From: Candidatus Sumerlaeota bacterium
GTDB lineage: Bacteria > Sumerlaeota > Sumerlaeia > JAFGJS01
Length of the DNA stretch: 47,899 bases
NCBI GenBank assembly: GCA_016928995.1
Contig: JAFGJS010000142.1
Location: 1-47,899 of the forward strand
Direction: 5' to 3'
Shown: piece after piece, positions 25,710-34,716 of the stretch
Position numbering within the stretch: position 1 is the stretch's first letter
Layout of the letters: each line of letters starts with the position of its first letter
Notes under the pieces: generated by a model
Told to the model about the DNA's origin: nothing
The model's database searches: none
Seen by the model: only the letters and a program-made list of their open reading frames with translations
Made by a program: the position numbers and the translations under genes

Positions 25710-26714
25710 ATGCCGGAGCAGCAGGTACAAAATCCAGACGCCGGTTTCCGCAAGGCGGGATTGTCCATCTGGGAAATTTGGGACAAGGCGGGCATGGCCG
25801 TCGTGTGTGTGGTTTTATTTCTTCTTTGCTCCTGGTGGGTGCCTGGGTTTCGTTCCGCGCCGAACATGGTCGGGCTGTCGCTCCAGGTTTCCTCCATCGG
25901 CATCGTGGCTTGCACGATGCTGTTTTGTCTGGCTTCGGGAGATTTCGACCTTTCCGTCGGCTCGGTGCTGGCTTGTTCGGGCGTGCTCGCGGCGCTGGTG
26001 ACGCGGCAAACCAGCGAGGCGATCGGCGCGACGAACGGCGTGCTGCTGGGCGTGACAGCGGGCATCCTGATCGGCGCGCTGGTCGGTCTGATCAACGGCG
26101 TCATCATCGCCTTCTTCAAGATCAACGCGTTGATCACCACGCTGGCCACGATGCAGATCGTGCGCGGACTGGCGCTGCTCTTTGCGGATGGCAAGTCGGT
26201 CTTCGTGCCCAATGAGCGTTTCAGCTGGCTGGGCACTTCGTCGCTATGGGGCGTGCCGATGCCGGTCGTGTCGCTGATCGTCTTTTTTGTCTTCTTCGGG
26301 CTGCTGTTGAGCTGGACTACGTTCGGCCGCAACACGCTGGCGATCGGCGGCAACAAGGAAGCGGCGCATCTGGCCGGCATCTCCGTGCCGTTTTACAAAA
26401 CCGTAATCTTCACCATGCAGGGCATGGCCGCCGGTTTCGCCGGAGTGATTCTGGCTTCGCGGATGGAGATCGGCGACCCCAAGGTCGGCATGATGTTCGA
26501 ATTGCAGGTGATCAGCGCATGCGTGCTGGGCGGCGTGTCGCTGACCGGCGGCATCGGTTCGATGATCTTTGTCGTCAGCGGCGTGCTGATCATGGGCATG
26601 GTGGAGAACGCAATGAACCTGCAAAGCGTCCCGACTTTCTGGCAATACGTTGTGCGCGGCGCGATCCTGCTGGCCGCGGTGATGCTGGACAAATTCAAGC
26701 AATCGCGCGGCTGA
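25710..26714 (+). CDS. araH: L-arabinose ABC importer, permease
   Basis: 334 aa from ATG 25710, preceded by CAGGAG; the frame also runs up to a GTG at 25677 without a ribosome binding site. It has eight to ten membrane segments, beginning with AGMAVVCVVLFLLCSWWVPG. Family blocks of the RbsC/AraH type are present: FCLASGDFDLSVGSVLACSG, NGVIIAFFKINALITTLATM, and the cytoplasmic EAA-like region GGNKEAAHLAGISV. It forms the membrane channel with two AraG ATPase units. The order araG-araH-araF differs from araFGH of E. coli. Confidence 0.93.
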   Translation: MPEQQVQNPDAGFRKAGLSIWEIWDKAGMAVVCVVLFLLCSWWVPGFRSAPNMVGLSLQVSSIGIVACTMLFCLASGDFDLSVGSVLACSGVLAALVTRQTSEAIGATNGVLLGVTAGILIGALVGLINGVIIAFFKINALITTLATMQIVRGLALLFADGKSVFVPNERFSWLGTSSLWGVPMPVVSLIVFFVFFGLLLSWTTFGRNTLAIGGNKEAAHLAGISVPFYKTVIFTMQGMAAGFAGVILASRMEIGDPKVGMMFELQVISACVLGGVSLTGGIGSMIFVVSGVLIMGMVENAMNLQSVPTFWQYVVRGAILLAAVMLDKFKQSRG

Positions 26715-26758
26715 GGTCCGCCTGGAGCTTTCTCAACTTTCTTCCATTCCAATCGAAA

Positions 26759-26830
26759 TCGCTATCGGGATCGGGATCGCTATCGAAAAAACAATGGCAA
26801 CGACGATTGCGATCCCGATCCCGATAGCGA
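26759..26830. repeat. Hexanucleotide island folded as an inverted repeat (GGGATC type)
   Basis: A perfect 22-bp inverted repeat, 26759-26780 and 26809-26830, is built of ATCGGG-like hexamers (core GCTATCGGGATCGGGATCGC). The 28-base loop is A-rich. It lies between araH and araF, where a hairpin could stabilise the upstream mRNA or make AraF expression partly independent. The same hexamer reappears as a direct tandem run at 37675-37728. Confidence 0.8.
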
Positions 26831-26968
26831 AGAGCGAGAAAACCGCACGTCGAACGGACTTTGGAAAGCTTCTGAGGAACCGTCGCATATCGATGTAAAT
26901 TGCTTGCGCGCTGGCCGGCAAGCTTGCTATGCATGATGGGATTCCCAAATAGAACGAAGGAGATTGAA

Positions 26969-28018
26969 ATGCGTAAAGCAATCAGCGTGTTCATGACATT
27001 ATTTTTTGCGTCGAATCTGCTGCTGGCGGGTTGCGGCGGCGGCGAATCGGGCGGAGGCGCGAGCAAGCCCGAAGTCAAGAGCGCACCCAGCGGCGGCGGG
27101 AAGCAGGCCGTGAAAATCGGCTTCATCGTGAAGCAACCCGAAGAGCCGTGGTTTCAGATGGAGCATAAGTTCGCCCGTCAGGCCGCTGAAGAGCTCGGCT
27201 TTGAATTGCTGGAGCTCGCCGGCATCGACGGCGAAAAGGCGCTGGCGCAGATTGATAATCTGGGCGTGCAGAAGGCGGCTGGCTTCGTGATTTGCACGCC
27301 GGACGTGAAACTCGGTCCGGCGATCATGTCTTACGCCAAACGGAATAACATGAAGGTGATCGCCGTGGACGACCGGTTCATCGGCAACGACGGCCAGCCG
27401 ATGGAAGATGTGCATTATCTGGGCATCGCGGCCCGTGCGATCGGCGAGGACGTGGGCAAGGCGCTGTACGAGCAGCTGCAGGCGCGCGGCTGGCCGGTGG
27501 AAGAGACCGGCGTGTGCGCTGTGACGTATGAGGAACTGGACACGGCGAAAGAGCGCACCGACGGCGCGATAACGGCTTTGATCGAAGCCGGTTTCCCGGA
27601 GAGCCAAATCTACAAAGCGCCGCAGAAAACCACGGACGTCAACGGCGCCTTGCAAGCCGTGGACATTCTGCTGGTGCAGCAACCGGACGTGAAATACTGG
27701 CTTGTGTGCGGCATGAACGACAGCGCCGTGCTGGGCGCGGTGCGCTCGATGGCCGCGCGGGGCTTCACGCATGAGGATGTCTGCGGCATCGGCATCAACG
27801 GCACGGATTGCATCGATGAACTGAAGAAGGAAAATCCGACGGGCTTTTACGGCTCGATGTTGCTTCAGGCCAAGAAGCACGGTTATGAAACGGCGAAGAT
27901 GATGTACGAATGGGTGACCAAGGATCAGGAGCCTCCGCTCGACACCCGCACCCGCGGCATCCTGATCACGCGCGAGAATTTCCGCGAGGTGTTGAAGGAT
28001 CAAGGCTACGAAATCTAG
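26969..28018 (+). CDS. araF: L-arabinose-binding lipoprotein
   Basis: 349 aa from ATG 26969, after AAGGAGA; the longer frame from 26900 has no such site. It is strikingly similar to E. coli AraF: KIGFIVKQPEEPWFQMEHKF, KAAGFVICTPDVKLGPAIMS, MKVIAVDDRF, DVKYWLVCGMNDSAVLGAVR and GIGINGTDCIDELKKENPTG all match its sugar-binding blocks. Unlike E. coli AraF, it has a lipoprotein signal, LLLAGC with acylated C22, and a Gly/Ser-rich linker, so it is membrane-anchored. It delivers L-arabinose to AraHG. A 254-bp gap holding a hairpin island separates it from araH. Confidence 0.94.
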   Translation: MRKAISVFMTLFFASNLLLAGCGGGESGGGASKPEVKSAPSGGGKQAVKIGFIVKQPEEPWFQMEHKFARQAAEELGFELLELAGIDGEKALAQIDNLGVQKAAGFVICTPDVKLGPAIMSYAKRNNMKVIAVDDRFIGNDGQPMEDVHYLGIAARAIGEDVGKALYEQLQARGWPVEETGVCAVTYEELDTAKERTDGAITALIEAGFPESQIYKAPQKTTDVNGALQAVDILLVQQPDVKYWLVCGMNDSAVLGAVRSMAARGFTHEDVCGIGINGTDCIDELKKENPTGFYGSMLLQAKKHGYETAKMMYEWVTKDQEPPLDTRTRGILITRENFREVLKDQGYEI

Positions 28019-28029
28019 AAAGTTTTGCG

Positions 28030-29571
28030 ATGAAGAATAACGCCTTGCATCAGCGCGAGATGCTTCTTCCAGCCATCTTGATCGTGGCGGTTCTTCTGTT
28101 GGCCTTTGGCTTTCAGGGATCGCGAGGGCTTTATGCGCCGGATGAAGGTTATTATGTCAGTCTTTCACAGGCGATGGCGGAGACGGGGGACTACATTGTC
28201 CCCCGTCTTCATTCTGAGCCTTGGCTGGACAAACCGCCGCTGAGCCTGTGGGGCACGGCGATTGGACTGCGTCTGTTCGGCATGAATGAATGGGGCGCGC
28301 GCGTGTTTCATGGGCTTTGCTACGCGCTGACTACGCTGCTGGTGTTTTTATTCGGAGTGTCTTTTGGCGGGAAGCGTGAAGGGATGCTGACTGCGGCGTT
28401 TTACGTGACGATGATCCTCCCATTCATCGCAGGCAACATCGTGACGCCCGATACGCCGTTGGCCTTATGGACCACGGCCGCGTTTTATTGTTTCTGGAAG
28501 AGCGTGGAGCCTGGCGCGCGCCGCGTCGTCTTATGGAAGATGCTGATGTGCGCAGCCTTTGGTCTTGGATTTCTGACCAAAGGCCCCGCGATGCTGATCC
28601 CCTCCGCTGCAATGTTCCTGTTCCTGCTTTTCCAGCGCCGTACGCTGGAATATTTTATCACGCCTTGGGCCGTCGCCGGAGTCGCGCTGTTTTGCATATT
28701 TGGACTGGGCTGGTATGCTTACGTGGCGCATGCCTTGCCCGGCGCCTTCGATTACTTTCTGGATAATCAATTGTTGGGCCGCACAATTTCCTCAAAATAC
28801 TCGCGTAATCCCGGATTGACAGGCGCATTGATCTACGCGCCCGTCATCCTGCTGGGCACGCTGCCGTGGTCGTGGCTTTGGTGGAAAGAACTCATCCAGA
28901 ACAGAAAGACAATTTTTCATCATGCCTCATGGAAGAATTTATACAACGATCCTCAGCGTTTGTTTCTTGCGCTCTGGATCGTCGTTCCGATGACGGTGCT
29001 TTGCCTCGCCAGTTCCAAGCTTCCGCTTTATGCGCTGCCTGTTTTTCCTGCGTTTGCGCTGGCGACTGCGCGGTTGTTGCGAGCGCCCGCCGCTGCCGCT
29101 CAATGGCTTGAGAATCCGTGGGGCATTCCCTGGCGGACGGCGATTGTGTTTTTGATTTACATCATGGCGTTGATGGGGACGAAGTATGCCGCGGCGCATA
29201 TCCCCCACAAGAAAGACATGCGCGCGCTGCATGCGCTGATTGAACAATACCTGCCCGATGAACAGTATGAGATTGTTTCTATTCGGGAGCATTTGGAAGG
29301 ATTGGGTTTTTACGACAACGCGGTCATTGAGCGCGTGACCACCAAAGAAGATCCCTATCCTTTTTTTGTTCTGCCTGAGCAACTCCTCGAAGAAGTTGAA
29401 GAGATGAAAACAGACAATTATCATCACGTGCTTATATGCCATGGAGCAAAGCACGCCAGTGAATTGAGCACCGTGTTGCATAGAGCGGCCATCACATTCC
29501 AGGAAGTCGATCTATCCAGCAACGAGTATTATCTTTTTATTTGCGATCCCATTGAAAGCGCTTCGAATTAG
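28030..29571 (+). CDS. GT83/ArnT-like membrane glycosyltransferase
   Basis: 513 aa from ATG 28030, 11 bp after araF. It is a polytopic GT-C enzyme with about ten membrane segments. The first periplasmic loop carries LYAPDEGYYVSLSQAMAETG, whose DE pair is the metal or catalytic motif of the PMT/ArnT family, and PWLDKPPLSLWG follows as expected. KGPAMLIPSAAMFLF is another family block. Such enzymes move a sugar from an undecaprenyl- or dolichol-phosphate donor onto lipid A, protein or another glycan at the outer face of the membrane. The soluble C-terminus (about 150 aa) is not recognised. Donor and acceptor unknown. The dolichol-phosphate-mannose-synthase-like gene at 41 kb could supply a lipid-linked donor. 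Confidence 0.85.
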   Translation: MKNNALHQREMLLPAILIVAVLLLAFGFQGSRGLYAPDEGYYVSLSQAMAETGDYIVPRLHSEPWLDKPPLSLWGTAIGLRLFGMNEWGARVFHGLCYALTTLLVFLFGVSFGGKREGMLTAAFYVTMILPFIAGNIVTPDTPLALWTTAAFYCFWKSVEPGARRVVLWKMLMCAAFGLGFLTKGPAMLIPSAAMFLFLLFQRRTLEYFITPWAVAGVALFCIFGLGWYAYVAHALPGAFDYFLDNQLLGRTISSKYSRNPGLTGALIYAPVILLGTLPWSWLWWKELIQNRKTIFHHASWKNLYNDPQRLFLALWIVVPMTVLCLASSKLPLYALPVFPAFALATARLLRAPAAAAQWLENPWGIPWRTAIVFLIYIMALMGTKYAAAHIPHKKDMRALHALIEQYLPDEQYEIVSIREHLEGLGFYDNAVIERVTTKEDPYPFFVLPEQLLEEVEEMKTDNYHHVLICHGAKHASELSTVLHRAAITFQEVDLSSNEYYLFICDPIESASN

Positions 29572-30433
29572 CGCTGCCGTTCCACTGAAAAGGCGGACGA
29601 AATTGATTTCAGGCACATTGCTCCATGCGATCGAGGCGATCGTCCTGTTGGGTTATTTTTGCGCGATGGGCGGTTATATCCTGTTTTTCGCACATCAAGA
29701 ACCGCGGCAGGCGCGGATGGCTTCGCGCATCCTTGGCGCCACGGTCGCGATCCACATGACGTGGTGGGTGCTGAAGATTCATCGCCTCGGTTATTTCCCG
29801 TTCAGCCAATGGGCGGACTGCGTGTCGTTCATCGCTTTCGCTTTGGCGCTGGGCTATCTGTTTATCGAACTCGCCGCGCGCGAACGGCGCATGGGTTTTT
29901 GCATCACGCCGCTGCCGTTCCTCTTGCAGGCGCTGGCGATTCATCAGCTTTGGCGTTCGAATCTCGCTGTGCAGCCGCCCGCGGAGCTGCATAGCGCCTG
30001 GGCCAATCTGCATGTGGCCACGGCGTTGATCGCCTGCGCGGCGTTCGCGCTTTCCTTTTGCGTCAGCGTGATGTACCTGATGCTCTCGCGGGAAATCCGG
30101 TCGAAGATTCTCGGGCGGTTTTTTCATCGCATCCCGCCGCTGGCCGTGCTGGATGAGATCAACGCCAAGCTGCTGGCGCTGGGACTGGCGTTGTTCACCG
30201 TGGCCGTGGCGGTCGGAATCATTTGGGAGCAAGTGGAGTCGGTCGAGCGGATCCCGGCGGCCGGTCAGGCGCTGATGATGGCGATTTGGGCGTGCTACGG
30301 CGTGAACGTGCTGGGCGGCATGAAGTTCGGCTGGCAAGGCGCGCGGATGTCGCTGCTGTCGATCTTCAACTTCACATTGGTTTTGGTGGCCATTATCCTG
30401 GGGGGATTCGCCGGAAAGACGTTTCACGGCTGA
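29552..30433 (+). CDS. HemX/CcsA-like cytochrome c assembly membrane protein
   Basis: 293 aa. The frame starts at TTG 29552, overlapping the upstream gene by 20 bp; a TTG near 29602 is an alternative, and no ATG fits before the first membrane segment. Eight or so membrane helices, the block HRLGYFPFSQWADCVSFIAF, and HSAWANLHVATALIACAAFA with conserved histidines fit the CcsA/HemX group. These handle haem for cytochrome c maturation or tune glutamyl-tRNA reductase levels. hemA follows 58 bp downstream, as in hemAX-type loci, which favours the HemX reading. Confidence 0.8.
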   Translation: MKALRISAAVPLKRRTKLISGTLLHAIEAIVLLGYFCAMGGYILFFAHQEPRQARMASRILGATVAIHMTWWVLKIHRLGYFPFSQWADCVSFIAFALALGYLFIELAARERRMGFCITPLPFLLQALAIHQLWRSNLAVQPPAELHSAWANLHVATALIACAAFALSFCVSVMYLMLSREIRSKILGRFFHRIPPLAVLDEINAKLLALGLALFTVAVAVGIIWEQVESVERIPAAGQALMMAIWACYGVNVLGGMKFGWQGARMSLLSIFNFTLVLVAIILGGFAGKTFHG

Positions 30434-30449
30434 TCTCCAGCAGTGTGTG

Positions 30450-30471
30450 GCACAGCCGCCCTCGGCTGTGC
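30450..30471. repeat. GCACAGCC hairpin repeat, copy 1
   Basis: GCACAGCCG (30450-30458) pairs with CGGCTGTGC (30463-30471). It has the same core as the pgk terminator hairpin at 37626-37655, here without a T-run, in the short gap before hemA. Confidence 0.7.
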
Positions 30472-30491
30472 GGAAATAAGCGAGGAGTGTT

Positions 30492-31757
30492 ATGCAATTT
30501 CTCATTCTCGGCATCAATCATCAATCGGCGCCAGTAGAAGTGCGCGATGCCTTGACGCTGGACGCGGTCCGGCGAAGGGAATTGCTGCGCCGATTGACGC
30601 TGAGCGACGAGTCTTGCGAGGCCGTCGCGTTGAGCACCTGCAACCGGATCGAGGCGGCGCTTTGCGCGATCGATCCCGCGGCCGCCGGAGAATGCGTGAT
30701 CGACGCGTTTTGCGAATGGGGCGGGCTGGAGCGCGACGCGTTGCGGGCGATGCTTTATCGCCATACGCAGCGCATGGCTTTTCTGCATCTGTTTAAGGTC
30801 ATCTGTGGGCTTGATTCGATGGCGCTGGGCGAGACCGAGATCGCCGGGCAGGTCCGCGAGGCGTATGAAGCGGCGCTGGAGGAAGGCGCGGCTCGCGAAA
30901 ACTTGCGGCGGCTGTTCGATCAGGCGTTTCATGCGAACAAACAGGTGCGCACGCAGACCAACATCGGTAAGGGCGCCGTGTCGATCAGCCACATGGCCGT
31001 GGATATGGCCGAGCAGATTTTCGGCGGTTTGGGACAGCGCCGCGCGCTGGTGCTGGGCGCCGGGCAGACCGGACAGCTCACCGTGCAGCACCTCAAGGAG
31101 CATGGCGTGACGCGCATCGGCGTGGCGAATCGCACGCCGGAGCGCGCTCGTGCCTTGGCCGAGGAACACGGACTGGAGGCCGTGCCGTGGGATGGCTTCG
31201 CCAAGACGCTGGACGAGGTGGATATCGTGATCAGCGGCACCTCCTCGCCTGATCCGGTGCTCACAGTCGAGATGGTGCGCGAGTCGATGAGACGCCGTCG
31301 CAACCGGCAATTGCTGCTGCTCGACATCGCCGCGCCGCGCGACATCGAGGCCGGCGCCGGCGATCTGTACAATGTGTTCCTCTACAACATCGACGATTTG
31401 CAGCAGATCGTAGATCGCAACATGGAAGAACGCCGCGGCGAGATCGGCAAGGCGATGCGGCTGATCGAGGTGGAGTGCGACGCGTTCGAAAACTGGATCG
31501 TCGCGCGCGACTCGAAGAGCGTCATCGTCGAGTTGCGCGGCCAATACGACGAAATTCGCCGTCAGGAGTTGGAGCGCCTGCGCGGCAAACTCAACGGCAT
31601 TTCAGCGGAAGATTGGCTCCAGATCGAACAAGCCACGCAGCGCATCATGAACAAGTACCTCGATCCGCCGACGCGCGAGCTGCGCAATCCGCAAGGCCGC
31701 AAAGCCTCTGGCGGCATCGTGGATCTTATTCGGGGATTGTTTGAAATCAAAAAATAG
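30492..31757 (+). CDS. hemA: Glutamyl-tRNA reductase
   Basis: 421 aa, ATG 30492 after GAGGAG. It catalyses the NADPH-dependent reduction of glutamyl-tRNA to glutamate-1-semialdehyde, the first committed step of C5-pathway tetrapyrrole synthesis. The nucleophile C50 sits in ALSTCNRIE. VICGLDSMALGETEIAGQVR and HANKQVRTQTNIGKGAVSIS match the catalytic domain, VLGAGQTGQLTVQHL the Rossmann fold, and LLDIAAPRDIE the signature after it. A normal-length helical dimerisation domain ends the protein. hemL and hemB are not in the window. Confidence 0.96.
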   Translation: MQFLILGINHQSAPVEVRDALTLDAVRRRELLRRLTLSDESCEAVALSTCNRIEAALCAIDPAAAGECVIDAFCEWGGLERDALRAMLYRHTQRMAFLHLFKVICGLDSMALGETEIAGQVREAYEAALEEGAARENLRRLFDQAFHANKQVRTQTNIGKGAVSISHMAVDMAEQIFGGLGQRRALVLGAGQTGQLTVQHLKEHGVTRIGVANRTPERARALAEEHGLEAVPWDGFAKTLDEVDIVISGTSSPDPVLTVEMVRESMRRRRNRQLLLLDIAAPRDIEAGAGDLYNVFLYNIDDLQQIVDRNMEERRGEIGKAMRLIEVECDAFENWIVARDSKSVIVELRGQYDEIRRQELERLRGKLNGISAEDWLQIEQATQRIMNKYLDPPTRELRNPQGRKASGGIVDLIRGLFEIKK

Positions 31758-31784
31758 TAAGATCTACTGCTGAAGGAGCGTTGG

Positions 31785-32909
31785 ATGACAAAATTGGATA
31801 AGGCTCTGGAGCATGCGCGCCGCGGCGATGTTCCCAAGGCGATCGAGCAGTTGAGCGAGATGATCGGCGAACCGGACATGCGCCTGGCGGTCTTGTATCA
31901 GCGCGCCTGGCTGTTGCGGGGATTGGGGCGCTATGAAGAAGCCCTGGAAGACTACCGCGCGATCCTTGCGCTGGCTCCGGAAGATTCGAAAGCCGAATCT
32001 TTGCTGGCCGATTGCCTGAATGCCACGGGCGAAGCACGGGAAGCGCTTAAGCTTGCGCAGCGGCTGATCTCGCAGGATCCCATGAACGCCGAGGCCGCGG
32101 AAGTCTTGCGCAAATGCCAGCGCGCCTTGGGCGCGGAAGCGACGCTGCTTTCCGGCTGCAATACGCGCGAGATCCAGTATCAGCGCAAATCGTCTCATTC
32201 CATCAATGGCATAGTTGATCAACTTGAAGCGGATATCTCCATCTTTCCTGCGTCGATTTCTCCGATTATCGCCAGAACAATTTATTATCTTGTGCGAAGT
32301 TTGCGTCCGAAAATCATGGCGGAGACCGGCAGTTTCATCGGCTATTCGACTCTGTGCATCGCCCAGGCGTTGAATGACAATCAATCCGGAATCTTGCATG
32401 CCTTTGATCTGTTTACGGAATTGGCCGGTTTCAAATCCCCTGTGATCGGGCCTTGCTCCGACCGGCTGGAAATCTGCCGCCGCCATATCGCCGCCGCACA
32501 GTTGGATGAACGCGTTGTCATTCATGCGGGCGACTCCTCCAGCAACATCAGAAAGTTTTTTCAGCAGGACGGTTTGGAAATGCAGATGGCGTTCATCGAC
32601 GGAGACCATTCATCCGAAGGTTGCCTGAAGGATTGGCTGGCGGTCGATGAATATCTGGTTGAAGGCGGATTGGTGTTGTTCCACGACACGATTCCAGAGA
32701 TTTGTAATCACTTGGGACCGCGATATGTGCTTGAGGAGCTTCAGAAACGCGCCCCTTCGCGGTATCATGTGATCAATCTTCCTACTTTTGACGGACCTGG
32801 ATTAGGCATGGTGCAAAAAAGAACTCCAGGCCGTTCGCCGCGCTGGAAACCGTCATTATATCACGCGTTGCTTGAGAAAGTCTTTCAGCATGGCCTTGGA
32901 ATCGAATAA
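31785..32909 (+). CDS. TPR-methyltransferase fusion protein
   Basis: 374 aa, ATG 31785 after AAGGAG. Residues 1-115 are three tetratricopeptide-like repeats (LYQRAWLLRGLGRYEEALED is typical). Residues about 150-330 form a class I SAM-dependent methyltransferase of the Methyltransf_24 kind: MAETGSFIGYSTLCIAQAL (SAM-binding motif I), VVIHAGDSSSNIRKFF, MAFIDGDHSSEGCLKDWLAV, and GGLVLFHDTIPE with the DGDH and HDT acidic residues. Such enzymes often modify sugars or small metabolites. The TPR half probably docks a partner. Its stop lies 22 bp before the nadE start, so the two may be coupled. Substrate unknown. Confidence 0.82.
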   Translation: MTKLDKALEHARRGDVPKAIEQLSEMIGEPDMRLAVLYQRAWLLRGLGRYEEALEDYRAILALAPEDSKAESLLADCLNATGEAREALKLAQRLISQDPMNAEAAEVLRKCQRALGAEATLLSGCNTREIQYQRKSSHSINGIVDQLEADISIFPASISPIIARTIYYLVRSLRPKIMAETGSFIGYSTLCIAQALNDNQSGILHAFDLFTELAGFKSPVIGPCSDRLEICRRHIAAAQLDERVVIHAGDSSSNIRKFFQQDGLEMQMAFIDGDHSSEGCLKDWLAVDEYLVEGGLVLFHDTIPEICNHLGPRYVLEELQKRAPSRYHVINLPTFDGPGLGMVQKRTPGRSPRWKPSLYHALLEKVFQHGLGIE

Positions 32910-32931
32910 TTCAGGAGCGATTCATACAAAC

Positions 32932-34566
32932 ATGAAAATACTGCTGGCACAGATCAATACGACCGTCGGTGCGATCGACGACAATATGCGCAAGGCGCGC
33001 GAGGCGATGCAGCAGGCGCGCACAATGGGCGCGGAACTTTGTGTGTTTCCGGAGATGACAATCACCGGTTATCCGCCGCTTGATTTGCTCGAGTACGACT
33101 GGTTCATCGAGAAGAACGAGCAGGCTTTGCGCGAGCTGGCCGCCGTGACGGACGACTCGCTGGGTGCGATCATCGGCTATGTGGCGCGGCGCAACACGCA
33201 AGGCTCCAAGGCGTTGATGAATAGCGCGGCGCTGATCGGCGGCGGGCGCGTGATCTCGCGGCACGACAAGACGCTGCTGCCGACTTATGACGTGTTCGAC
33301 GAGGGGCGCTGGTTTCATCCGGCGCACAGCGTGCAGCCGGCCGTGTGGCGCGGCGTGCGCTTCGGCGTGGGCATCTGCGAGGATTACTGGGGCGGCGCGG
33401 CCGGAGTGCGGCATCCCAACTGCGACCTGCGTCCGATTGCGACGCTGGCGGCGCAGGGCGCGGATTTGCTGCTGAGCATCTCGGCGTCGCCGTACACGCT
33501 GGGCAAGCGCGCGATCCGCCGCGGCATCTACAGCGGCGCGGCGCGGCGGCATCATTTGCCGGTGGCGCAGGTGAACTTGGCCGGCGGCAACGACAGCCTG
33601 GTGTTCGACGGCTGGAGCAATGTGTATAATCCGGCGGGCGAGATCGTGGCGCAGGCGGCGGACTTCAAAGAGGATTTGCTGCTGTTCGAATTGGATACGC
33701 TAAGCGGCCCTGTGCATCCGACGGCGCAATCGGACGAGGAGGAAGTCTATCACGCGCTGTGCCTCGGTCTGCGCGATTACGTGCGCAAGTGCGGTTTTAA
33801 AAAGGTCGTGATCGGCCTCAGCGGCGGGATCGACTCCGCGCTCACGGCCGCGCTGGCCGTGGCGGCGCTGGGCGCGGAGAACGTGACCGGCGTGTCCATG
33901 CCCTCGCGTTACTCGTCGGACCACAGCAAGGACGACGCGCGAGTGCTGGCGGAGAATCTTGGGATCGAATACCTGACGATTCCCATCGAAGGCATGTTCG
34001 GCGCGTTTCTCGACGGCCTGTCGCCGGCGTTCGCCGGACGCGAGCCGGACGTGACCGAGGAGAACATTCAGGCGCGCTGCCGGGGGATCGTGCTGATGGC
34101 GCTGTCGAATAAATTCGGCAGCCTGGTGCTCAGCACCGGCAACAAGTCCGAGATGGCCGTGGGCTACGCCACGCTGTACGGCGATATGTGCGGCGGGGTT
34201 TCGTTGATCAGCGATCTGCCGAAATTGTGGGTCTATCGCCTTTCCCGCTGGATCAACCGCGAGCGCGAGATCATTCCCTGGAACACCATCGAGAAGCCGC
34301 CCAGCGCAGAGCTGCGTCCCGATCAGAAGGACAGCGATTCGCTGCCGGAATACGCCACGCTCGATCCGATTATCACGAAATACGTGGAAGAATTCAAGAG
34401 CGTGGAGCAGATCATCGCGGAAGGCGCGGACGATGCCACGGTGCGGCGGGTGATCCGCATGATCAACGTGAACGAATACAAGCGCCGTCAGGCCGCGCCA
34501 AACATCAAGATCACCGGCAAAGCCTTCGGCCACGGCCGCCGCATGCCCATCGCCGCGAAGTATTGA
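32932..34566 (+). CDS. nadE: Glutamine-dependent NAD+ synthetase
   Basis: 544 aa from ATG 32932 (MKILLAQINTTVGAID), where homology starts; earlier in-frame codons lie inside the preceding gene. It amidates nicotinic acid adenine dinucleotide to NAD+. The N-terminal nitrilase-type glutaminase has the full triad E41 (FPEMTITGYPP), K113 (RHDKTLLPTYD) and C149 (VGICEDYW). The C-terminal synthetase has the ATP pyrophosphatase loop SGGIDSALTAALA at about 296-308, and LSTGNKSEMAVGYATLYGDM. The tail (YKRRQAAPNIKITGKAFG, then HGRRMPIAAKY) is also typical. Confidence 0.96.
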   Translation: MKILLAQINTTVGAIDDNMRKAREAMQQARTMGAELCVFPEMTITGYPPLDLLEYDWFIEKNEQALRELAAVTDDSLGAIIGYVARRNTQGSKALMNSAALIGGGRVISRHDKTLLPTYDVFDEGRWFHPAHSVQPAVWRGVRFGVGICEDYWGGAAGVRHPNCDLRPIATLAAQGADLLLSISASPYTLGKRAIRRGIYSGAARRHHLPVAQVNLAGGNDSLVFDGWSNVYNPAGEIVAQAADFKEDLLLFELDTLSGPVHPTAQSDEEEVYHALCLGLRDYVRKCGFKKVVIGLSGGIDSALTAALAVAALGAENVTGVSMPSRYSSDHSKDDARVLAENLGIEYLTIPIEGMFGAFLDGLSPAFAGREPDVTEENIQARCRGIVLMALSNKFGSLVLSTGNKSEMAVGYATLYGDMCGGVSLISDLPKLWVYRLSRWINREREIIPWNTIEKPPSAELRPDQKDSDSLPEYATLDPIITKYVEEFKSVEQIIAEGADDATVRRVIRMINVNEYKRRQAAPNIKITGKAFGHGRRMPIAAKY

Positions 34567-34573
34567 TTCAATG

Positions 34574-34596
34574 GCCTTGTTCAAGGCGTTATTTTT
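34574..34596 (+). terminator. nadE terminator
   Basis: GCCTT-GTTC-AAGGC (34574-34587) is followed by GTTATTTTT. The stem is short but the T-run is good, directly after the nadE stop. Confidence 0.5.
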
Positions 34597-34627
34597 ACGG
34601 GTGTATCTTGATTTTATCCCGTGTCAA

Positions 34628-34716
34628 TTCTTGCTCTTGCTCCTGCTCTTGCTCTTGCTCCGAAACTGAAGATAGAATTTCGATTGCAAGCAAGAGCAAG
34701 AGCGAGAGCAAGCAGC
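34628..34716. repeat. Hexanucleotide island folded as an inverted repeat (TTGCTC type)
   Basis: The left arm (34628-34660) is a tandem run of CTTGCT hexamers. The right arm (34686-34716) is a run of AGCAAG and GAGCAA hexamers, the reverse complement with only a few mismatches. CGAAA and TTTCG at the loop base extend the stem. Apart from the hexamer used, this is the same design as the island at 26759-26830. Confidence 0.8.
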
